Origin: Halorubrum sp. Boch-26
GTDB lineage: Archaea > Halobacteriota > Halobacteria > Halobacteriales > Haloferacaceae
Assembly: GCF_029889805.1 (NCBI RefSeq)
Contig: NZ_JARANT010000015.1
Coordinates: 1-41,887, forward strand
Direction of reading: 5' to 3'
DNA length: 41,887 bases
Shown here: one piece after another, positions 1 to 8,384 of the stretch
Position numbering within the stretch: the first letter of the stretch is position 1
Layout of the letters: each line of letters starts with the position of its first letter
Translations under genes and position numbers: made by a program
The notes under the pieces: model-generated
The model's input: the letters and a program-made list of their open reading frames with translations, nothing else
What the model was told of the DNA's origin: nothing
Database searches by the model: none

Positions 1-1524
1 CACCAGCGTCGCTCTCGGCGCGCCCTCCACGGGCGTGACGGGCTGGTGACCGTCGGCCGCGGCGTCGTCGCCCGCGGCGTCGTCGTGCCCGCCGTCGGCG
101 GCCACGCCGGCGGGGTCGTCGTCGGGCCCGCCGGTCGTGTCATCGCCGTGACCGACCGCGCCGTCGCCGTGGCCGCCGGGGAGCCCGACGCCGGCGAAGT
201 AGAACCGTTCGATCAGCCGCGCGACGTACGACAGCGTGAACAGCGTGCTGACGAAGATCACGACGGCGATCCCGATTCCGGCCGGCCCGGCGCCGGCCAT
301 ACTGGACTCGACCGCGCCGACGCCGATGTACCACTTCCCGAGGAAGCCGACCGACGGCGGGATCCCGACGAGCCCCAGGCCGAGTAAGGCGATCGCCCCG
401 GCCGTGAACGGCGCCTCGCGCGCGGCGCTCGCGGCGTCCTCGATCCGACGGACGCCGTAGCCGAGCGCGAGGGTACCGATCCCGAGGAACAGCCCGAACT
501 TCAGGAGGCCGTGCCCCACGAGGTGGACGATCCCGCCGAGCAGCGCGGTCTCGTTCGCCAACGCGATCGCGGCCCCGATCATCCCGAACTGCGCGACCGA
601 GGAGTACGCGAACATCCGCTTGAGGTCGGACTGCATCGCGGCGAGCACCGACCCGGCGAGGATCGACGTCCCGGAGACGACGAGCATCGCCGTCGTGATC
701 GCGTCGTTCGCGGCGAGGAAGTCGACGGTGAAGACGGTGTAGGTCACCCGAATCAGCGCGTACGCGCTCGTCGTCGACACGAGCGCGGCCACGACCGCCG
801 TGACGGCGTCCGGCGCGCGCTGGTAGGCGTCCGGCTGCCAGGTGTGAACCGGGAATAACGCGATCTTCAGCGCGAGCCCGGCGACTATCAGCGCGTAGCT
901 CGCCTGTATCAGCGGGTCGCCGTACCCCGCCTGCGCGACGATCTGTTCCTGCATGTCGAGCATGTTCAGCGTCCCGGTCGCGAGGAACGCGTAGCCGACG
1001 CCGACGAGGTACAGCGAGGCACCGACGGTTCCGACCACGAGGTACTTCAGCGAGGCGTACGCGCTCGCGCCCGAGCGGTCGGCCGCGATGAGCGCGTACG
1101 TCGTGATCCCGACGATCTCGAGGAAGACGAACATGTTGAACAGGTCGCCCGTGAGCGCCATCCCCGAGAGCCCCCCGACCAAGAGGAGGTACGCGCTGTA
1201 AAAGGAGTTCCCGCGCGGGCCGGCCACCCGCGAGAACGCGAGCGTCGCCAGCGAGACGACCGCGATCAGCGCGAGCACCGCGGCCGACAGCTCGTCGGCC
1301 ACGAGCTCGATCCCGATCGGCGGCTGATACGTGCCGAGCGCGTGGGTGAACCGTCCACCGAGCGCGACCTCGACCCCGATCGCGGTCGCGATACCGACGA
1401 CGGCCGTCGTCGCGACCGCGGCGATCGGCCAGCCGACGTCGTCGTATCGCAGCCCGAGCGCGATCGGGAGGGTCGCCGCCACGATCGGAACCGCGACCGT
1501 CAGCGGCAGGAGCACGTCAGTCAT
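1..1524 (-). CDS. mnhD: Mrp/Mnh cation:proton antiporter subunit D (partial, runs off left edge)
   Basis: Membrane-embedded proton-pumping subunit of a multisubunit Na+(or K+)/H+ antiporter, related to NuoM/NuoN of complex I. The minus frame starts with ATG at 1524 and is open for 508 codons to the window edge, so the C-terminus is missing. Visible hallmarks are TGDLFNMFVFLEIVG, whose glutamate is the conserved TM5 acid, and GLALKIALFPVHTWQPDAY, whose lysine is the conserved TM7 base. Near the cut end (about 46-190) there is an Asp/Gly/His-rich insert of roughly 45-50 residues, followed by VTPVEGAPRATLV. That suggests the chain re-enters the membrane, so the insert is a loop rather than a tail. 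The start overlaps the mnhC stop by 8 bases, indicating translational coupling as last visible gene of the operon. The family is clear; the transported ion cannot be read from sequence. Confidence 0.93.
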   Translation of the reverse strand, partial: MTDVLLPLTVAVPIVAATLPIALGLRYDDVGWPIAAVATTAVVGIATAIGVEVALGGRFTHALGTYQPPIGIELVADELSAAVLALIAVVSLATLAFSRVAGPRGNSFYSAYLLLVGGLSGMALTGDLFNMFVFLEIVGITTYALIAADRSGASAYASLKYLVVGTVGASLYLVGVGYAFLATGTLNMLDMQEQIVAQAGYGDPLIQASYALIVAGLALKIALFPVHTWQPDAYQRAPDAVTAVVAALVSTTSAYALIRVTYTVFTVDFLAANDAITTAMLVVSGTSILAGSVLAAMQSDLKRMFAYSSVAQFGMIGAAIALANETALLGGIVHLVGHGLLKFGLFLGIGTLALGYGVRRIEDAASAAREAPFTAGAIALLGLGLVGIPPSVGFLGKWYIGVGAVESSMAGAGPAGIGIAVVIFVSTLFTLSYVARLIERFYFAGVGLPGGHGDGAVGHGDDTTGGPDDDPAGVAADGGHDDAAGDDAAADGHQPVTPVEGAPRATLV

Positions 1525-2074
1525 CGCTCGCACCCCCGTCCGTCGCGGCGTCGTTGCCGGCGGCGGACGCGGTCGCACCCGTCGCGTCGCCGGCGGGCGT
1601 ATCCGCGTCGCGCTCGACCGTCGGTCCGGTCGGAAGCGCCCCCTCGTCGCGCATCAGATCGCGGAGCGTGTCGGTCCGGAGCGTCCCGTACTCGTCGTAG
1701 ATCCGGATGCAGAGCGCGAGCCCCACGGCCGTGAGGCTCACGCCGACGACGATGGCGGTGAGCACGATCACGTGCGGGAGCGGGCTGACGAACGTCACGG
1801 TCTCAGCCTCCCCGGAGTGGACGATCGGGATCGCGCCGCCCTCGACGTACGCCGAGGCGATGAACAGCAGGAAGATCGCCGTCTGGAACAGGTTGAGTCC
1901 GATGACCTTCTTCACGAGGTGAGGGTTGGCTATCATCATGTAGAGCCCCACACAGAGCAGCAGCGCGAACGCGACGTAGGCGTGCCGCGTCGCGAGGACG
2001 TCGAGCGCTCCCGCGGACGCGACGCCGGCGGCGACGTCGGTAGCGTCGATTCCGGCGTCCGCGACGCCCGTCAT
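1517..2074 (-). CDS. mnhC: Mrp/Mnh antiporter subunit C
   Basis: Small NuoK-like membrane subunit (185 aa, against about 115 in bacterial MrpC). The core from about residue 28 to 130 has three hydrophobic helices and the family-typical string LYMMIANPHLVKKVIGLNL, followed by SPLPHVIVLTAIVVG and a third helix ending in CIRIYDEYGT. The N-terminus (about 27 residues) and C-terminus (about 50 residues, Asp/Ala/Gly-rich) are halophile-style extensions. The ATG at 2074 overlaps the stop of mnhB (ATGA), and the stop at 1517 lies inside mnhD. In complex I and Mrp homologues this subunit sits next to the D subunit and carries part of the proton path. Assignment is firm from motif and operon order. Confidence 0.93.
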   Translation of the reverse strand: MTGVADAGIDATDVAAGVASAGALDVLATRHAYVAFALLLCVGLYMMIANPHLVKKVIGLNLFQTAIFLLFIASAYVEGGAIPIVHSGEAETVTFVSPLPHVIVLTAIVVGVSLTAVGLALCIRIYDEYGTLRTDTLRDLMRDEGALPTGPTVERDADTPAGDATGATASAAGNDAATDGGASDD

Positions 2075-2697
2075 CGCTCACCTCCGTCGGCGACGGTGGT
2101 GCGACCCGCGTCCGGCGTGTCGGGCTCGTCGCGCTCCTCGTCGTCGCTCTCGGCGTCGTCGTCGCCGAAGCCGCCCTCGTCCGAGTTGAACCCGTTCGCG
2201 AGCAGGAAGAACAGTCCCATGAGCACGCCGCTCACGATGGCCGCGATGCCGAAGATCTCGACGCTCTCTAACCCGTACTTCACCGGGATCGGCAGCAGGT
2301 CGTACTGGAGGAACGCGCCGCCGCGTGCCACCGGTACAAGCCCGATACCCGCGAACGCCAGCGCCCCGCCGACCGCGAGCGCGACGACGACGGTGTTGGC
2401 GAGCCAGTCGCGGGTCGCCTCGATCCCGAATGCGAACGCGATCATGAACACGACCGCGGCCATGATCGCGCCGCCCTGGAACCCGCCACCGGGCGAGCCG
2501 CTACCGTGAAAGGTGATGAACAGGCCGTAGGTGAACGCGAACGGCGCCACGATCTTCACGGTGGGCATGATCACCTGACTCTCCGTGTACGGCGTGCCCT
2601 GACGCCGTTCGGAGTCGAGCTGCACGGACCGGGAGCGCGTCCGGTGAGGCGGAGCGCCCTCGGCGTCGCCGTCGTCCTCGGGGCGGGCGTCGCTCAT
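2071..2697 (-). CDS. mnhB: Mrp/Mnh antiporter subunit B
   Basis: Membrane subunit of the antiporter (208 aa). I place the start at ATG 2697 because it overlaps the preceding stop as ATGA; the open frame extends further upstream but there it only shadows the previous gene. Residues 1-45 are a hydrophilic, charged leader. The MnhB domain follows with MPTVKIVAPFAFTYGLFI and the highly conserved HGSGSPGGGFQGGAI loop, then three more helices. The last 40 residues are acidic (DDDAESDDEERDEPD). MrpB is needed for assembly and activity of the whole complex but has no separately known catalytic role. Confidence 0.93.
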   Translation of the reverse strand: MSDARPEDDGDAEGAPPHRTRSRSVQLDSERRQGTPYTESQVIMPTVKIVAPFAFTYGLFITFHGSGSPGGGFQGGAIMAAVVFMIAFAFGIEATRDWLANTVVVALAVGGALAFAGIGLVPVARGGAFLQYDLLPIPVKYGLESVEIFGIAAIVSGVLMGLFFLLANGFNSDEGGFGDDDAESDDEERDEPDTPDAGRTTVADGGER

Positions 2698-3269
2698 GCG
2701 AACACCTCCCGGTGGAGCACGATGAGTGCCGCGATCCCGCCGGCGAAGACGACGACCGCCTCGCCGAAGGTGTCGAACCCGCGGAACGCCGCCAGCACGG
2801 CCATCACCGTGTTCTCGACCCCGGTCTGTGCGTACGACTCGCTGAGGTACCACTGGCTCACGTCCGGGTTCGACCACACCGGCGCGTCGGGCGAGCCGAC
2901 CGCCGGCACGTCGCCCATCGTGAGCAGCAATCCGCCGAACAGCAGCCCGACCGCGCCGACGGCCGGGAGGTTCACCGACTCGAAGGCGACATCGTGGTCG
3001 ATCCGGGTCGTCTTCGCGAGGGTCAAGACGAGTAGGACGGTGGTCACGCCGGCTGAGATCGCCGCCTCCGTCAGCGCCACGTCCGGCGCGCGGTAGAACG
3101 TGTACAGCGCGGCCATCCCGAGGCTGTACGCGCCGAACACGATGACCGCCGCGAGCACGTCGCGAGCGAGGGCCGTCGCGAGCGCTGTCAACACCACGAA
3201 CGCCAGCAGACTCGCCTCGATGGCGGTGATCTGGGCGACGATCGGCGCTGCCAGAGTGGACCCCGTCAT
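2694..3269 (-). CDS. Mrp antiporter subunit equivalent to the MrpA C-terminal module (DUF4040, MbhD+MbhE-like)
   Basis: This 191-aa membrane protein corresponds to the C-terminal part of bacterial MrpA, encoded here as a separate gene. Residues about 15-85 are the DUF4040/MbhD region (FGAYSLGMAALYTFYRAPDV, then ALTEAAISAGVTTVLLV). Residues 95-190 match the MbhE region, with YLSESYAQTGVENTVMAVL and AAFRGFDTFGEAVVVF. ATG 3269 overlaps the mnhG stop (ATGA). No MrpA N-terminal, NuoL-like part is visible in the window; it may lie beyond the left edge or be replaced by a D-type subunit. The gene order EFG-A'-B-C-D is the same as the antiporter module of membrane-bound Mbh hydrogenases. Confidence 0.88.
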   Translation of the reverse strand: MTGSTLAAPIVAQITAIEASLLAFVVLTALATALARDVLAAVIVFGAYSLGMAALYTFYRAPDVALTEAAISAGVTTVLLVLTLAKTTRIDHDVAFESVNLPAVGAVGLLFGGLLLTMGDVPAVGSPDAPVWSNPDVSQWYLSESYAQTGVENTVMAVLAAFRGFDTFGEAVVVFAGGIAALIVLHREVFA

Positions 3270-3595
3270 CGCCGATCGTCCCCCTCGGTCCACGGCACGA
3301 TCCCCTCCTCGAAGGCCGCCCGAGAGATCGCGTGGGCGGCCGTCGGGTTCGTCACGAAGATGAAGAACAACAGCAGCACCGTCTTGAAACCGGCGCCCTC
3401 CAGACCGATGGCCAGCGCCACGGCGGCGAGTCCGAAACCCGCGCCGAGCGTGTCCGCCTGGGAGGCGGTGTGCGCGCGCGAGTACACATCGGGCAGCCGG
3501 AGCACGCCGGTCATCGAGACGAGGCTGAAGAACAGCCCGAGCAGGGTGAACGCGACGATCAGCCAGACGCGGAGCGTCCCGACCGCGTCCATCAC
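3266..3595 (-). CDS. mnhG: Mrp/Mnh antiporter subunit G
   Basis: Small three-helix subunit (109 aa, normal family size). The family pattern is obvious: LFFSLVSMTGVLRLPDVYSR, then AHTASQADTLGAGFGLAAVAL, then FIFVTNPTAAHAISRAA. ATG 3595 overlaps the stop of mnhF and its stop overlaps the next start, both as ATGA, so expression is tightly coupled. MrpG belongs to the EFG part of the complex, which in homologous structures forms the peripheral end carrying the likely sodium pathway. Confidence 0.95.
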   Translation of the reverse strand: MMDAVGTLRVWLIVAFTLLGLFFSLVSMTGVLRLPDVYSRAHTASQADTLGAGFGLAAVALAIGLEGAGFKTVLLLFFIFVTNPTAAHAISRAAFEEGIVPWTEGDDRR

Positions 3596-3897
3596 AGCAC
3601 ACCACCCCGCTCGACCGTGAACTTCGAGATGGCGATCGCCATCAGGAAGTTCAACAGCGCGTACACGAGTGCGATGTCAAGGAACGTCGGCTCCGAGAGC
3701 GCCGCGGCCAGAAGCGCGAGGATGACGACGGTGTTCGTCCCGAGGACGTTCACCGCGAGAACTCGGTCTTGCATCGTCGGGCCCTTCACCGCACGGTACA
3801 GCATGCCGATCGCGAGCACGGTGAATCCGGCGGCCGCGAGAAGCAGGAAGTCGCCGACCGTGTAGCCGGCGGCGACCGTGGCATCGACGAGCGTCAC
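3592..3897 (-). CDS. mnhF: Mrp/Mnh antiporter subunit F
   Basis: Three-helix membrane subunit (101 aa, typical length). Hallmarks are MLYRAVKGPTMQDRVLAVNVL with the conserved Gly-Pro and Asp-Arg, and LDIALVYALLNFLMAIAISK. The aspartate in that last helix is the family's conserved membrane acid. The ATG at 3897 overlaps the mnhE stop by 4 bases (ATGA). It forms the E-F-G block with its neighbours. Confidence 0.95.
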   Translation of the reverse strand: MTLVDATVAAGYTVGDFLLLAAAGFTVLAIGMLYRAVKGPTMQDRVLAVNVLGTNTVVILALLAAALSEPTFLDIALVYALLNFLMAIAISKFTVERGGVL

Positions 3898-5150
3898 TCG
3901 TCGGTCACCCCTTCGTCCCCGGCGTTCGTCTCGTCGCCGTCGGCGGTCGCCGCAGCCTCATCGGGTGGCGCCCCCGTCTCGTCGCCGGGAGTCGCACCGC
4001 CGTCCGCAGCGGCGATGGGTAGCTCTTCGGTGGCGTCAGGACCCTGCAGAACCGCGTAGTCCTCACGTTCACGCGGCGTAGGTAGGCGCGCCGCCGAGCG
4101 CCCGTAGTAGACGAAGCGCGTCCACCGCTCCAGCGAGCCGTCGAACAGCCCCTCGCGTGCCCACGGCACCAGCGAGTGGACGTACAGGTTGCTGTCGCGC
4201 GCACGGACCGTCAGCGTTCCCGGCGTCAGCGTGATCGAGTTCGCGAGCGTCATCAGCGGGAGCCCGCTTCCCACGATCACGCGGACGCGGTTCAGCGTCG
4301 GGTCGATCGGGAGCCGCGGGTCGAGTATCACGCGAGCGACCACCAGATTCGCCACGACGATCTCGTACAGCAGGACGGGGACGTAGATCGCGCCGCGGAC
4401 CAGCCGCTGTGGCGTCCGCGGGACGCCCGGGTCGGCGTCGAAGCTGATCTGAGAGAGGGTGATCGAGACGATGACCGCGGTGGCGACGCCAGTCACCCAG
4501 TCGAACCAGTAGAGCGGGTCGCCGAGGACGAAATAAAAGGCGAGAGAGAGCCCGAACATCGCCGCGAACCGCACGCCCGTCGCCTCGCTCCGGAGCCGCT
4601 CCCGCCGGGTCGGTCGACCGACCGGCGCCGTCCGAACGGCCAGCGGCGTGTTCGAGAGCGCGAACTCCAGCGGCTGGAGCAACGCCGTGTTGCCGACCGG
4701 CGTGTACTCGGGGTCGAGCACCACCGTGTCGGCGCCCTGGTCCTCGGCGTACTCGGCGATCACGTCGACGTAGTCGTCCGGGCCGAACAGGTACTCGTCG
4801 GCGCCGATCAGCGTCGAGACGACGGTCACGCCGTCGCCCGTGTCGCCGTCGGCGTCGTCGAGGTCCGCCTCGGCCCACGCGACCACCCGTTCGAGGACGC
4901 GCCGGGCCTCGGCGGTTCGGTCACCGGAGCCCGGGTCACCGTCGCGCCACGAGGCGATTTCCACGAAGTGGACCACGGAGAACTCGCCGTCGACTGCGGC
5001 CTCGACGACGTGTGCGACGGTCGCACGGAGCGTCGGTGACGGTTCGACGGGGACGACGACCGTCGGTCGCCGTTCCGCGCCGGCCGCATCGGTTTCGGCC
5101 GCACCGGCGTCGTCCGTGACGGCCCCGTTTGCGTCGTCGGTGTCAGTCAC
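3894..5150 (-). CDS. mnhE: Mrp/Mnh antiporter subunit E with N-terminal USP-like domain
   Basis: First gene of the antiporter operon. I choose GTG at 5150 because GGAGG (5159-5163) sits 8 bases upstream; the frame also has a GTG at 5159. The product is about 418 aa, against 160-170 for a plain MrpE. Residues about 25-170 form an alpha/beta domain resembling universal stress proteins (TVVVPVEPSPTLRATVAHVV, a mid-domain GADTVVLDPEYTPVGN, and a final TPLAVRTAP strand). The usual ATP-binding G-x2-G-x9-G-S/T pattern is absent. Residues about 190-350 are the MnhE domain (GIYVP-type segment AIYVPVLLYEIVVANLVVARVIL, with PGTLTVRARDSNLYVHSLVPW). The last 65 residues are acidic. The fusion implies a cytoplasmic sensory or regulatory domain built into the antiporter; the ligand is unknown. 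Confidence 0.9.
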   Translation of the reverse strand: MTDTDDANGAVTDDAGAAETDAAGAERRPTVVVPVEPSPTLRATVAHVVEAAVDGEFSVVHFVEIASWRDGDPGSGDRTAEARRVLERVVAWAEADLDDADGDTGDGVTVVSTLIGADEYLFGPDDYVDVIAEYAEDQGADTVVLDPEYTPVGNTALLQPLEFALSNTPLAVRTAPVGRPTRRERLRSEATGVRFAAMFGLSLAFYFVLGDPLYWFDWVTGVATAVIVSITLSQISFDADPGVPRTPQRLVRGAIYVPVLLYEIVVANLVVARVILDPRLPIDPTLNRVRVIVGSGLPLMTLANSITLTPGTLTVRARDSNLYVHSLVPWAREGLFDGSLERWTRFVYYGRSAARLPTPREREDYAVLQGPDATEELPIAAADGGATPGDETGAPPDEAAATADGDETNAGDEGVTDE

Positions 5151-5296
5151 CCACCACACCTCCGACGGGTCCGGAGTCGACCGTCTCTGGGCATATGGGT
5201 ATCACTACCGGGATCCTTTCCCTACCGCCTCAAAACAGTTTGTATCCCAGTCGATATCGGCGGACCGGCCGCGGTGGCGGCGACGAGCGGCGACGG
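5151..5296 (-). promoter_or_regulatory. Intergenic region expected to hold the mrp operon promoter
   Basis: The 146 bases between coaBC and the operon contain a Shine-Dalgarno GGAGG (minus strand, 5163-5159), so the transcript must have a leader. An AT-richer stretch around 5228-5252 (GATACAAACTGTTTTG on the minus strand) is the best place for a TATA element, but it is not a clean match. I see no convincing operator. Confidence 0.35.
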
Positions 5297-6472
5297 TCAG
5301 GAGTCCGCTTCTCGCCCCAGTACGACTGCGAGTCGGTCGGCGATCCGCCCGGCGACGCGATCTTTCGAGCCGGCCGCCTCCTCCGGCTCGGTCCCCTCGG
5401 CACCCACGAGGAGGACGCGCGTCTCGTCGTCGCCCATCACGCTCGCGTCGTTGGCGACGACAAAGGCGAGATCGACGCGGTCGCGGATCCCCTCGGCCTC
5501 CGCGACCATCCCGTCGTCGTCGCCAGACGTCTCGGCCTTGAACCCGACGATCGGCAGGTCCGGATACGCCTCTCGCACCGAGTCGATGAGCTTCGGCGTG
5601 GGGCGGAGGTCGACGGAGAGCGGCGATCCCGACCGGATCTTCTGGTCGACGGCGTCGGCGGTGAAGTCGGAGATGGCCGCCGCGGAGACCAGCGCGTCCG
5701 CCGTGGCCGCGGCCCGTCGACACGCCGCCATCATCTCGTCTGCGGTCTCGACGGCGACGACGTCGGCGTAGGGTGCGTCCGAACCGTCTTGCACGAGCGT
5801 CACCTTCGCGCCGCGAACGTAGAGCGCGCGGGCGACCGCCCGGCCGGTCTTCCCCGACGCCCGGTTCGTCAGGATGCGGATCGGGTCGATGCGCTCCTTC
5901 GTCGCGCCCGCGGTGACAACGACGTGCGCGCCCGAGAGCGACTGGGGGGTCGTCGCGCGGGCGACCTCCGTGACGATCTCCGCCTCGGCCGCGATCTTCG
6001 CCTTCCCCTCCTCGATTCGGGGGTCCGCGAACGTCACGCCCCACGCCTCCAGCCGGTCGAGCGCCTCCAGCACGCCGGGGTGGTCGTACATCGGTTCGTG
6101 CATCGCCGGGGCCATCACGACCGGTACGTCCGCCCCGAGCGCCGTCGTCGCGCAGGTCGTCACGGGCGTGTCGTCCACGGCGGCCGCGATCTTCCCGGCC
6201 GTGTTCGCGGTCGCCGGCGCGAGTAGGAGCACGTCGGCCCAGCCCTCGCGGCCGCACAGCTCCACGTGTTCCACGCTCCCGGTGATCTCGGTGACGACGG
6301 GCTCGTCGGTCGCGAAGTCGACCGCCCACGGGTGGACGATGTTCGTCGCCGCCGGAGACATGACGGCGCGCACGCTCGCCCCCTGTCGGCGCAGCTCGTG
6401 GGCGAGTTCGACGACCTTCACCGCCGCGATGCTCCCCGAGACGCCGAGCGCGACGTTGACCCCCTGTAGCAT
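5297..6472 (-). CDS. coaBC: Bifunctional phosphopantothenoylcysteine decarboxylase/phosphopantothenate-cysteine ligase
   Basis: Makes 4'-phosphopantetheine from 4'-phosphopantothenate in two steps of CoA synthesis: ligation to cysteine (CoaB), then FMN-dependent decarboxylation (CoaC). The 391 aa match the usual length. The CoaC half (1-170) has the flavin-binding GVSGSIAAVK near residue 10, His69 in EHVEL as the likely active-site base, and APATANTAGKIA. The substrate-clamp motif reads PAMHEPM, with His where bacterial enzymes have Asn (PxMNxxM). The CoaB half (from about 185) shows VVTAGATKERIDPIRILTN, ASGKTG and the FKAET segment. A TATA box (6498-6504) at -26 to -32 supports a leaderless start at 6472. 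The gene for the preceding pathway step lies at 9007-9771. Confidence 0.95.
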   Translation of the reverse strand: MLQGVNVALGVSGSIAAVKVVELAHELRRQGASVRAVMSPAATNIVHPWAVDFATDEPVVTEITGSVEHVELCGREGWADVLLLAPATANTAGKIAAAVDDTPVTTCATTALGADVPVVMAPAMHEPMYDHPGVLEALDRLEAWGVTFADPRIEEGKAKIAAEAEIVTEVARATTPQSLSGAHVVVTAGATKERIDPIRILTNRASGKTGRAVARALYVRGAKVTLVQDGSDAPYADVVAVETADEMMAACRRAAATADALVSAAAISDFTADAVDQKIRSGSPLSVDLRPTPKLIDSVREAYPDLPIVGFKAETSGDDDGMVAEAEGIRDRVDLAFVVANDASVMGDDETRVLLVGAEGTEPEEAAGSKDRVAGRIADRLAVVLGREADS

Positions 6473-6497
6473 TACCTGAACGGTCGGCCCGGGGAGA

Positions 6498-6504
6498 TTT
6501 ATAA
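6498..6504 (-). promoter_or_regulatory. TATA box of coaBC
   Basis: TTATAAA on the minus strand lies 26-32 bases upstream of the coaBC ATG (6472). This is the position expected for a haloarchaeal leaderless transcript that starts at the start codon. Confidence 0.7.
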
Positions 6505-6562
6505 CATCCCGTTGCGGCCCTCACCCGAGTCGGGTCGGCGCCGAGAGCGCGGTCGCCCCGAA

Positions 6563-7087
6563 TCAGGAGCCGTTCGGTTGCCCGCCTTCCCGCGGTGCGG
6601 GGAAGTCGGCGGCGGACAACAGCGCGTTCACCGGCCCGGCCTCCAACGCGCCCAACACCGCCGCGGCCGCCCCGGCGACAAGGACCGCACCGGCCCGCTC
6701 GTTGGCGTTCTCCACGGTGAGGTCGTCGGTATCGGCTGCGTACGTCCGCACCTCCTCGACCGCGGCCGAGATGATATCGGCCTGGGCGTCGCGCAGTTCC
6801 CCCTGCGCGTCCTCCCGGGAGAGGTTCCCCTCCTCGACACGCGTTCCGATCTCCTCTCGGGCCGCCTGAATCTCCGCCTGCACGTCGAGCGCGACCGTCG
6901 CGCGCGCCGCCTCACTGTCTCCGGGTCCGCTCCCGGAACCCTCGTCGCCGGCCCCGCCATCCTCGCCGCCGTCAGTCTGTCCGGCGGCGTCGCCATCTGA
7001 TCCGGCGAGGTCGCCGCAGCCGGCGAGCCCGAGCGTCGATCCCGTCGCCGCCGCCGCTAACACGCGTCGTCGCGGTGTGTCAATCAC
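6563..7087 (-). CDS. Tat-exported lipoprotein of unknown function
   Basis: Starts with GTG at 7087 and encodes 174 aa. The N-terminus has a twin-arginine signal (RRR at residues 6-8) and a short hydrophobic stretch ending in the lipobox LAGC, so Cys24 is the expected lipid anchor after folding and Tat export. Next comes a Gly/Asp/Glu/Ser-rich linker (about 25-60), common in halophile surface proteins. A helical region of alternating charge follows (about 60-125, e.g. VQAEIQAAREEIGTRVEEG) that could form a coiled coil, then a small hydrophobic Ala-rich segment and a polar tail. I recognise no catalytic motif and no family name. It stands 91 bases upstream of coaBC on the same strand. Confidence 0.75.
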   Translation of the reverse strand: MIDTPRRRVLAAAATGSTLGLAGCGDLAGSDGDAAGQTDGGEDGGAGDEGSGSGPGDSEAARATVALDVQAEIQAAREEIGTRVEEGNLSREDAQGELRDAQADIISAAVEEVRTYAADTDDLTVENANERAGAVLVAGAAAAVLGALEAGPVNALLSAADFPAPREGGQPNGS

Positions 7088-7229
7088 GCCCGGGGCTCGG
7101 TTCTCGGGCCACTTGGCGATTCCGTCAGGCGCCGACGGAGACGCGTCACGCGGGGCGTGCTGCTCGTCCCCCGGTCGGCGACCCGCTTGCCGTCCGCCTC
7201 TCAGTTCGTCCCGGCGAATTCGGATCGGC

Positions 7230-8384
7230 TCAGATCCCGAACGTCGCGCGCAGCATGTCCCGCGTGCCCGGACCGAGGCCCACGGCCAGCACGGTGATAA
7301 GCAGCATCAGCGTGTAGCGCGGCGACTCCTCGAACATCTCGCCGTTGAACACCCAGACGACGAACGTCGCGGCCGCGAGCTTCACGAGGAGGAACGGCCA
7401 CGCGTCGCCGGTGACGGCGAGGATCGAGTCCGGGAGGAGCCGAGCGGTCCAGTCGACGATCAGCGCGTTGACGACGTGTTTCGGCACGAGGTTCGCCGTC
7501 CCGGTCAGGGCCGGCATCCAGTTGAGTCCGATCACGTTGGCGACGCCGTCGATCGCGTGCCCCCAGATGATGACGATCCCCGCCGCGCCCGTCCCCTGCC
7601 GGACCGTCGGTTCGTACGCGGTCGCGAGCTTCCACGTGACCGCGGCCGAGACGGTCGCGATGACGAGCGTGAGTCCGAGCACCTGCGGATAGAACTCGAC
7701 GTAGTCGGTCGCGCCGGCGAGATACGAGAGGTACCCGACCGAGGCCGCGAGGGCGAGCGTCCCCATCGCGAACAGCGGTCGGGCGTAGTCGTCGACGATC
7801 TCTCGGTTCTCCAGCGCGTACGCCGCGAGGACGCAGCCGAGGGTGACGCCGAACGCCGTGAAGTAGATGAACGGGCTGATCAGCAGCGCGCTCGCGGGGA
7901 ACGATATCAGCGGCTCGGTGCCGGCGCGGACCGCGGCGACGCCCGAGTCCTCGACGGTGCGGAGCGCGCCGCCGAGCAGCATGAACGGGAACAGCGCGTA
8001 GAAGAATCGCAGTTCGTTGCCGATGTCCAACCGGCGGAGCAGGAAGACCACGCCGATCAGCATTCCGAGCAGGACGACCACGTAGCTCACCGTGGAGACG
8101 GTGGTGTACCCCGGGAACGCGACGACCTCGCCCGCGTCGATGGCCGCCTGACACGCCGTCGAGCCGCCGAGCAGCTCCGTGCCGCCGGCGTCCCGAACGG
8201 CGCACTGCGCCCCCCGACCGTCGGCGACGACCGGTCCCCAGAAGTACCGCCAGAGGAAGCGGTCGTACACGGCCCGTGGGAAGACGGCCGATCCGATCGC
8301 GAGCAGGAGCGCGATCCCGCCGACGACCGCCGCCCACGCCCGCTCCGGCGACTCCCTCACCCGTTCGGCGACCCGAGTACTCAT
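7230..8384 (-). CDS. DUF63 family membrane protein
   Basis: Integral membrane protein of 384 aa with about eight to nine hydrophobic segments. It matches the archaeal DUF63 pattern: an early [14 protein letters not shown], then [25 protein letters not shown], and near residue 270 [15 protein letters not shown] with conserved His and Asp, followed by PKHVVNAL. A segment between helices 1 and 2 has two cysteines ([10 protein letters not shown] and STACQAA) that could form an extracellular disulfide. The biochemical role of DUF63 is not known. It stands between an Lrp regulator and a lipoprotein on the same strand, with gaps of 64 and 142 bases that give no strong operon signal. Confidence 0.85.
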   Translation of the reverse strand: MSTRVAERVRESPERAWAAVVGGIALLLAIGSAVFPRAVYDRFLWRYFWGPVVADGRGAQCAVRDAGGTELLGGSTACQAAIDAGEVVAFPGYTTVSTVSYVVVLLGMLIGVVFLLRRLDIGNELRFFYALFPFMLLGGALRTVEDSGVAAVRAGTEPLISFPASALLISPFIYFTAFGVTLGCVLAAYALENREIVDDYARPLFAMGTLALAASVGYLSYLAGATDYVEFYPQVLGLTLVIATVSAAVTWKLATAYEPTVRQGTGAAGIVIIWGHAIDGVANVIGLNWMPALTGTANLVPKHVVNALIVDWTARLLPDSILAVTGDAWPFLLVKLAAATFVVWVFNGEMFEESPRYTLMLLITVLAVGLGPGTRDMLRATFGI

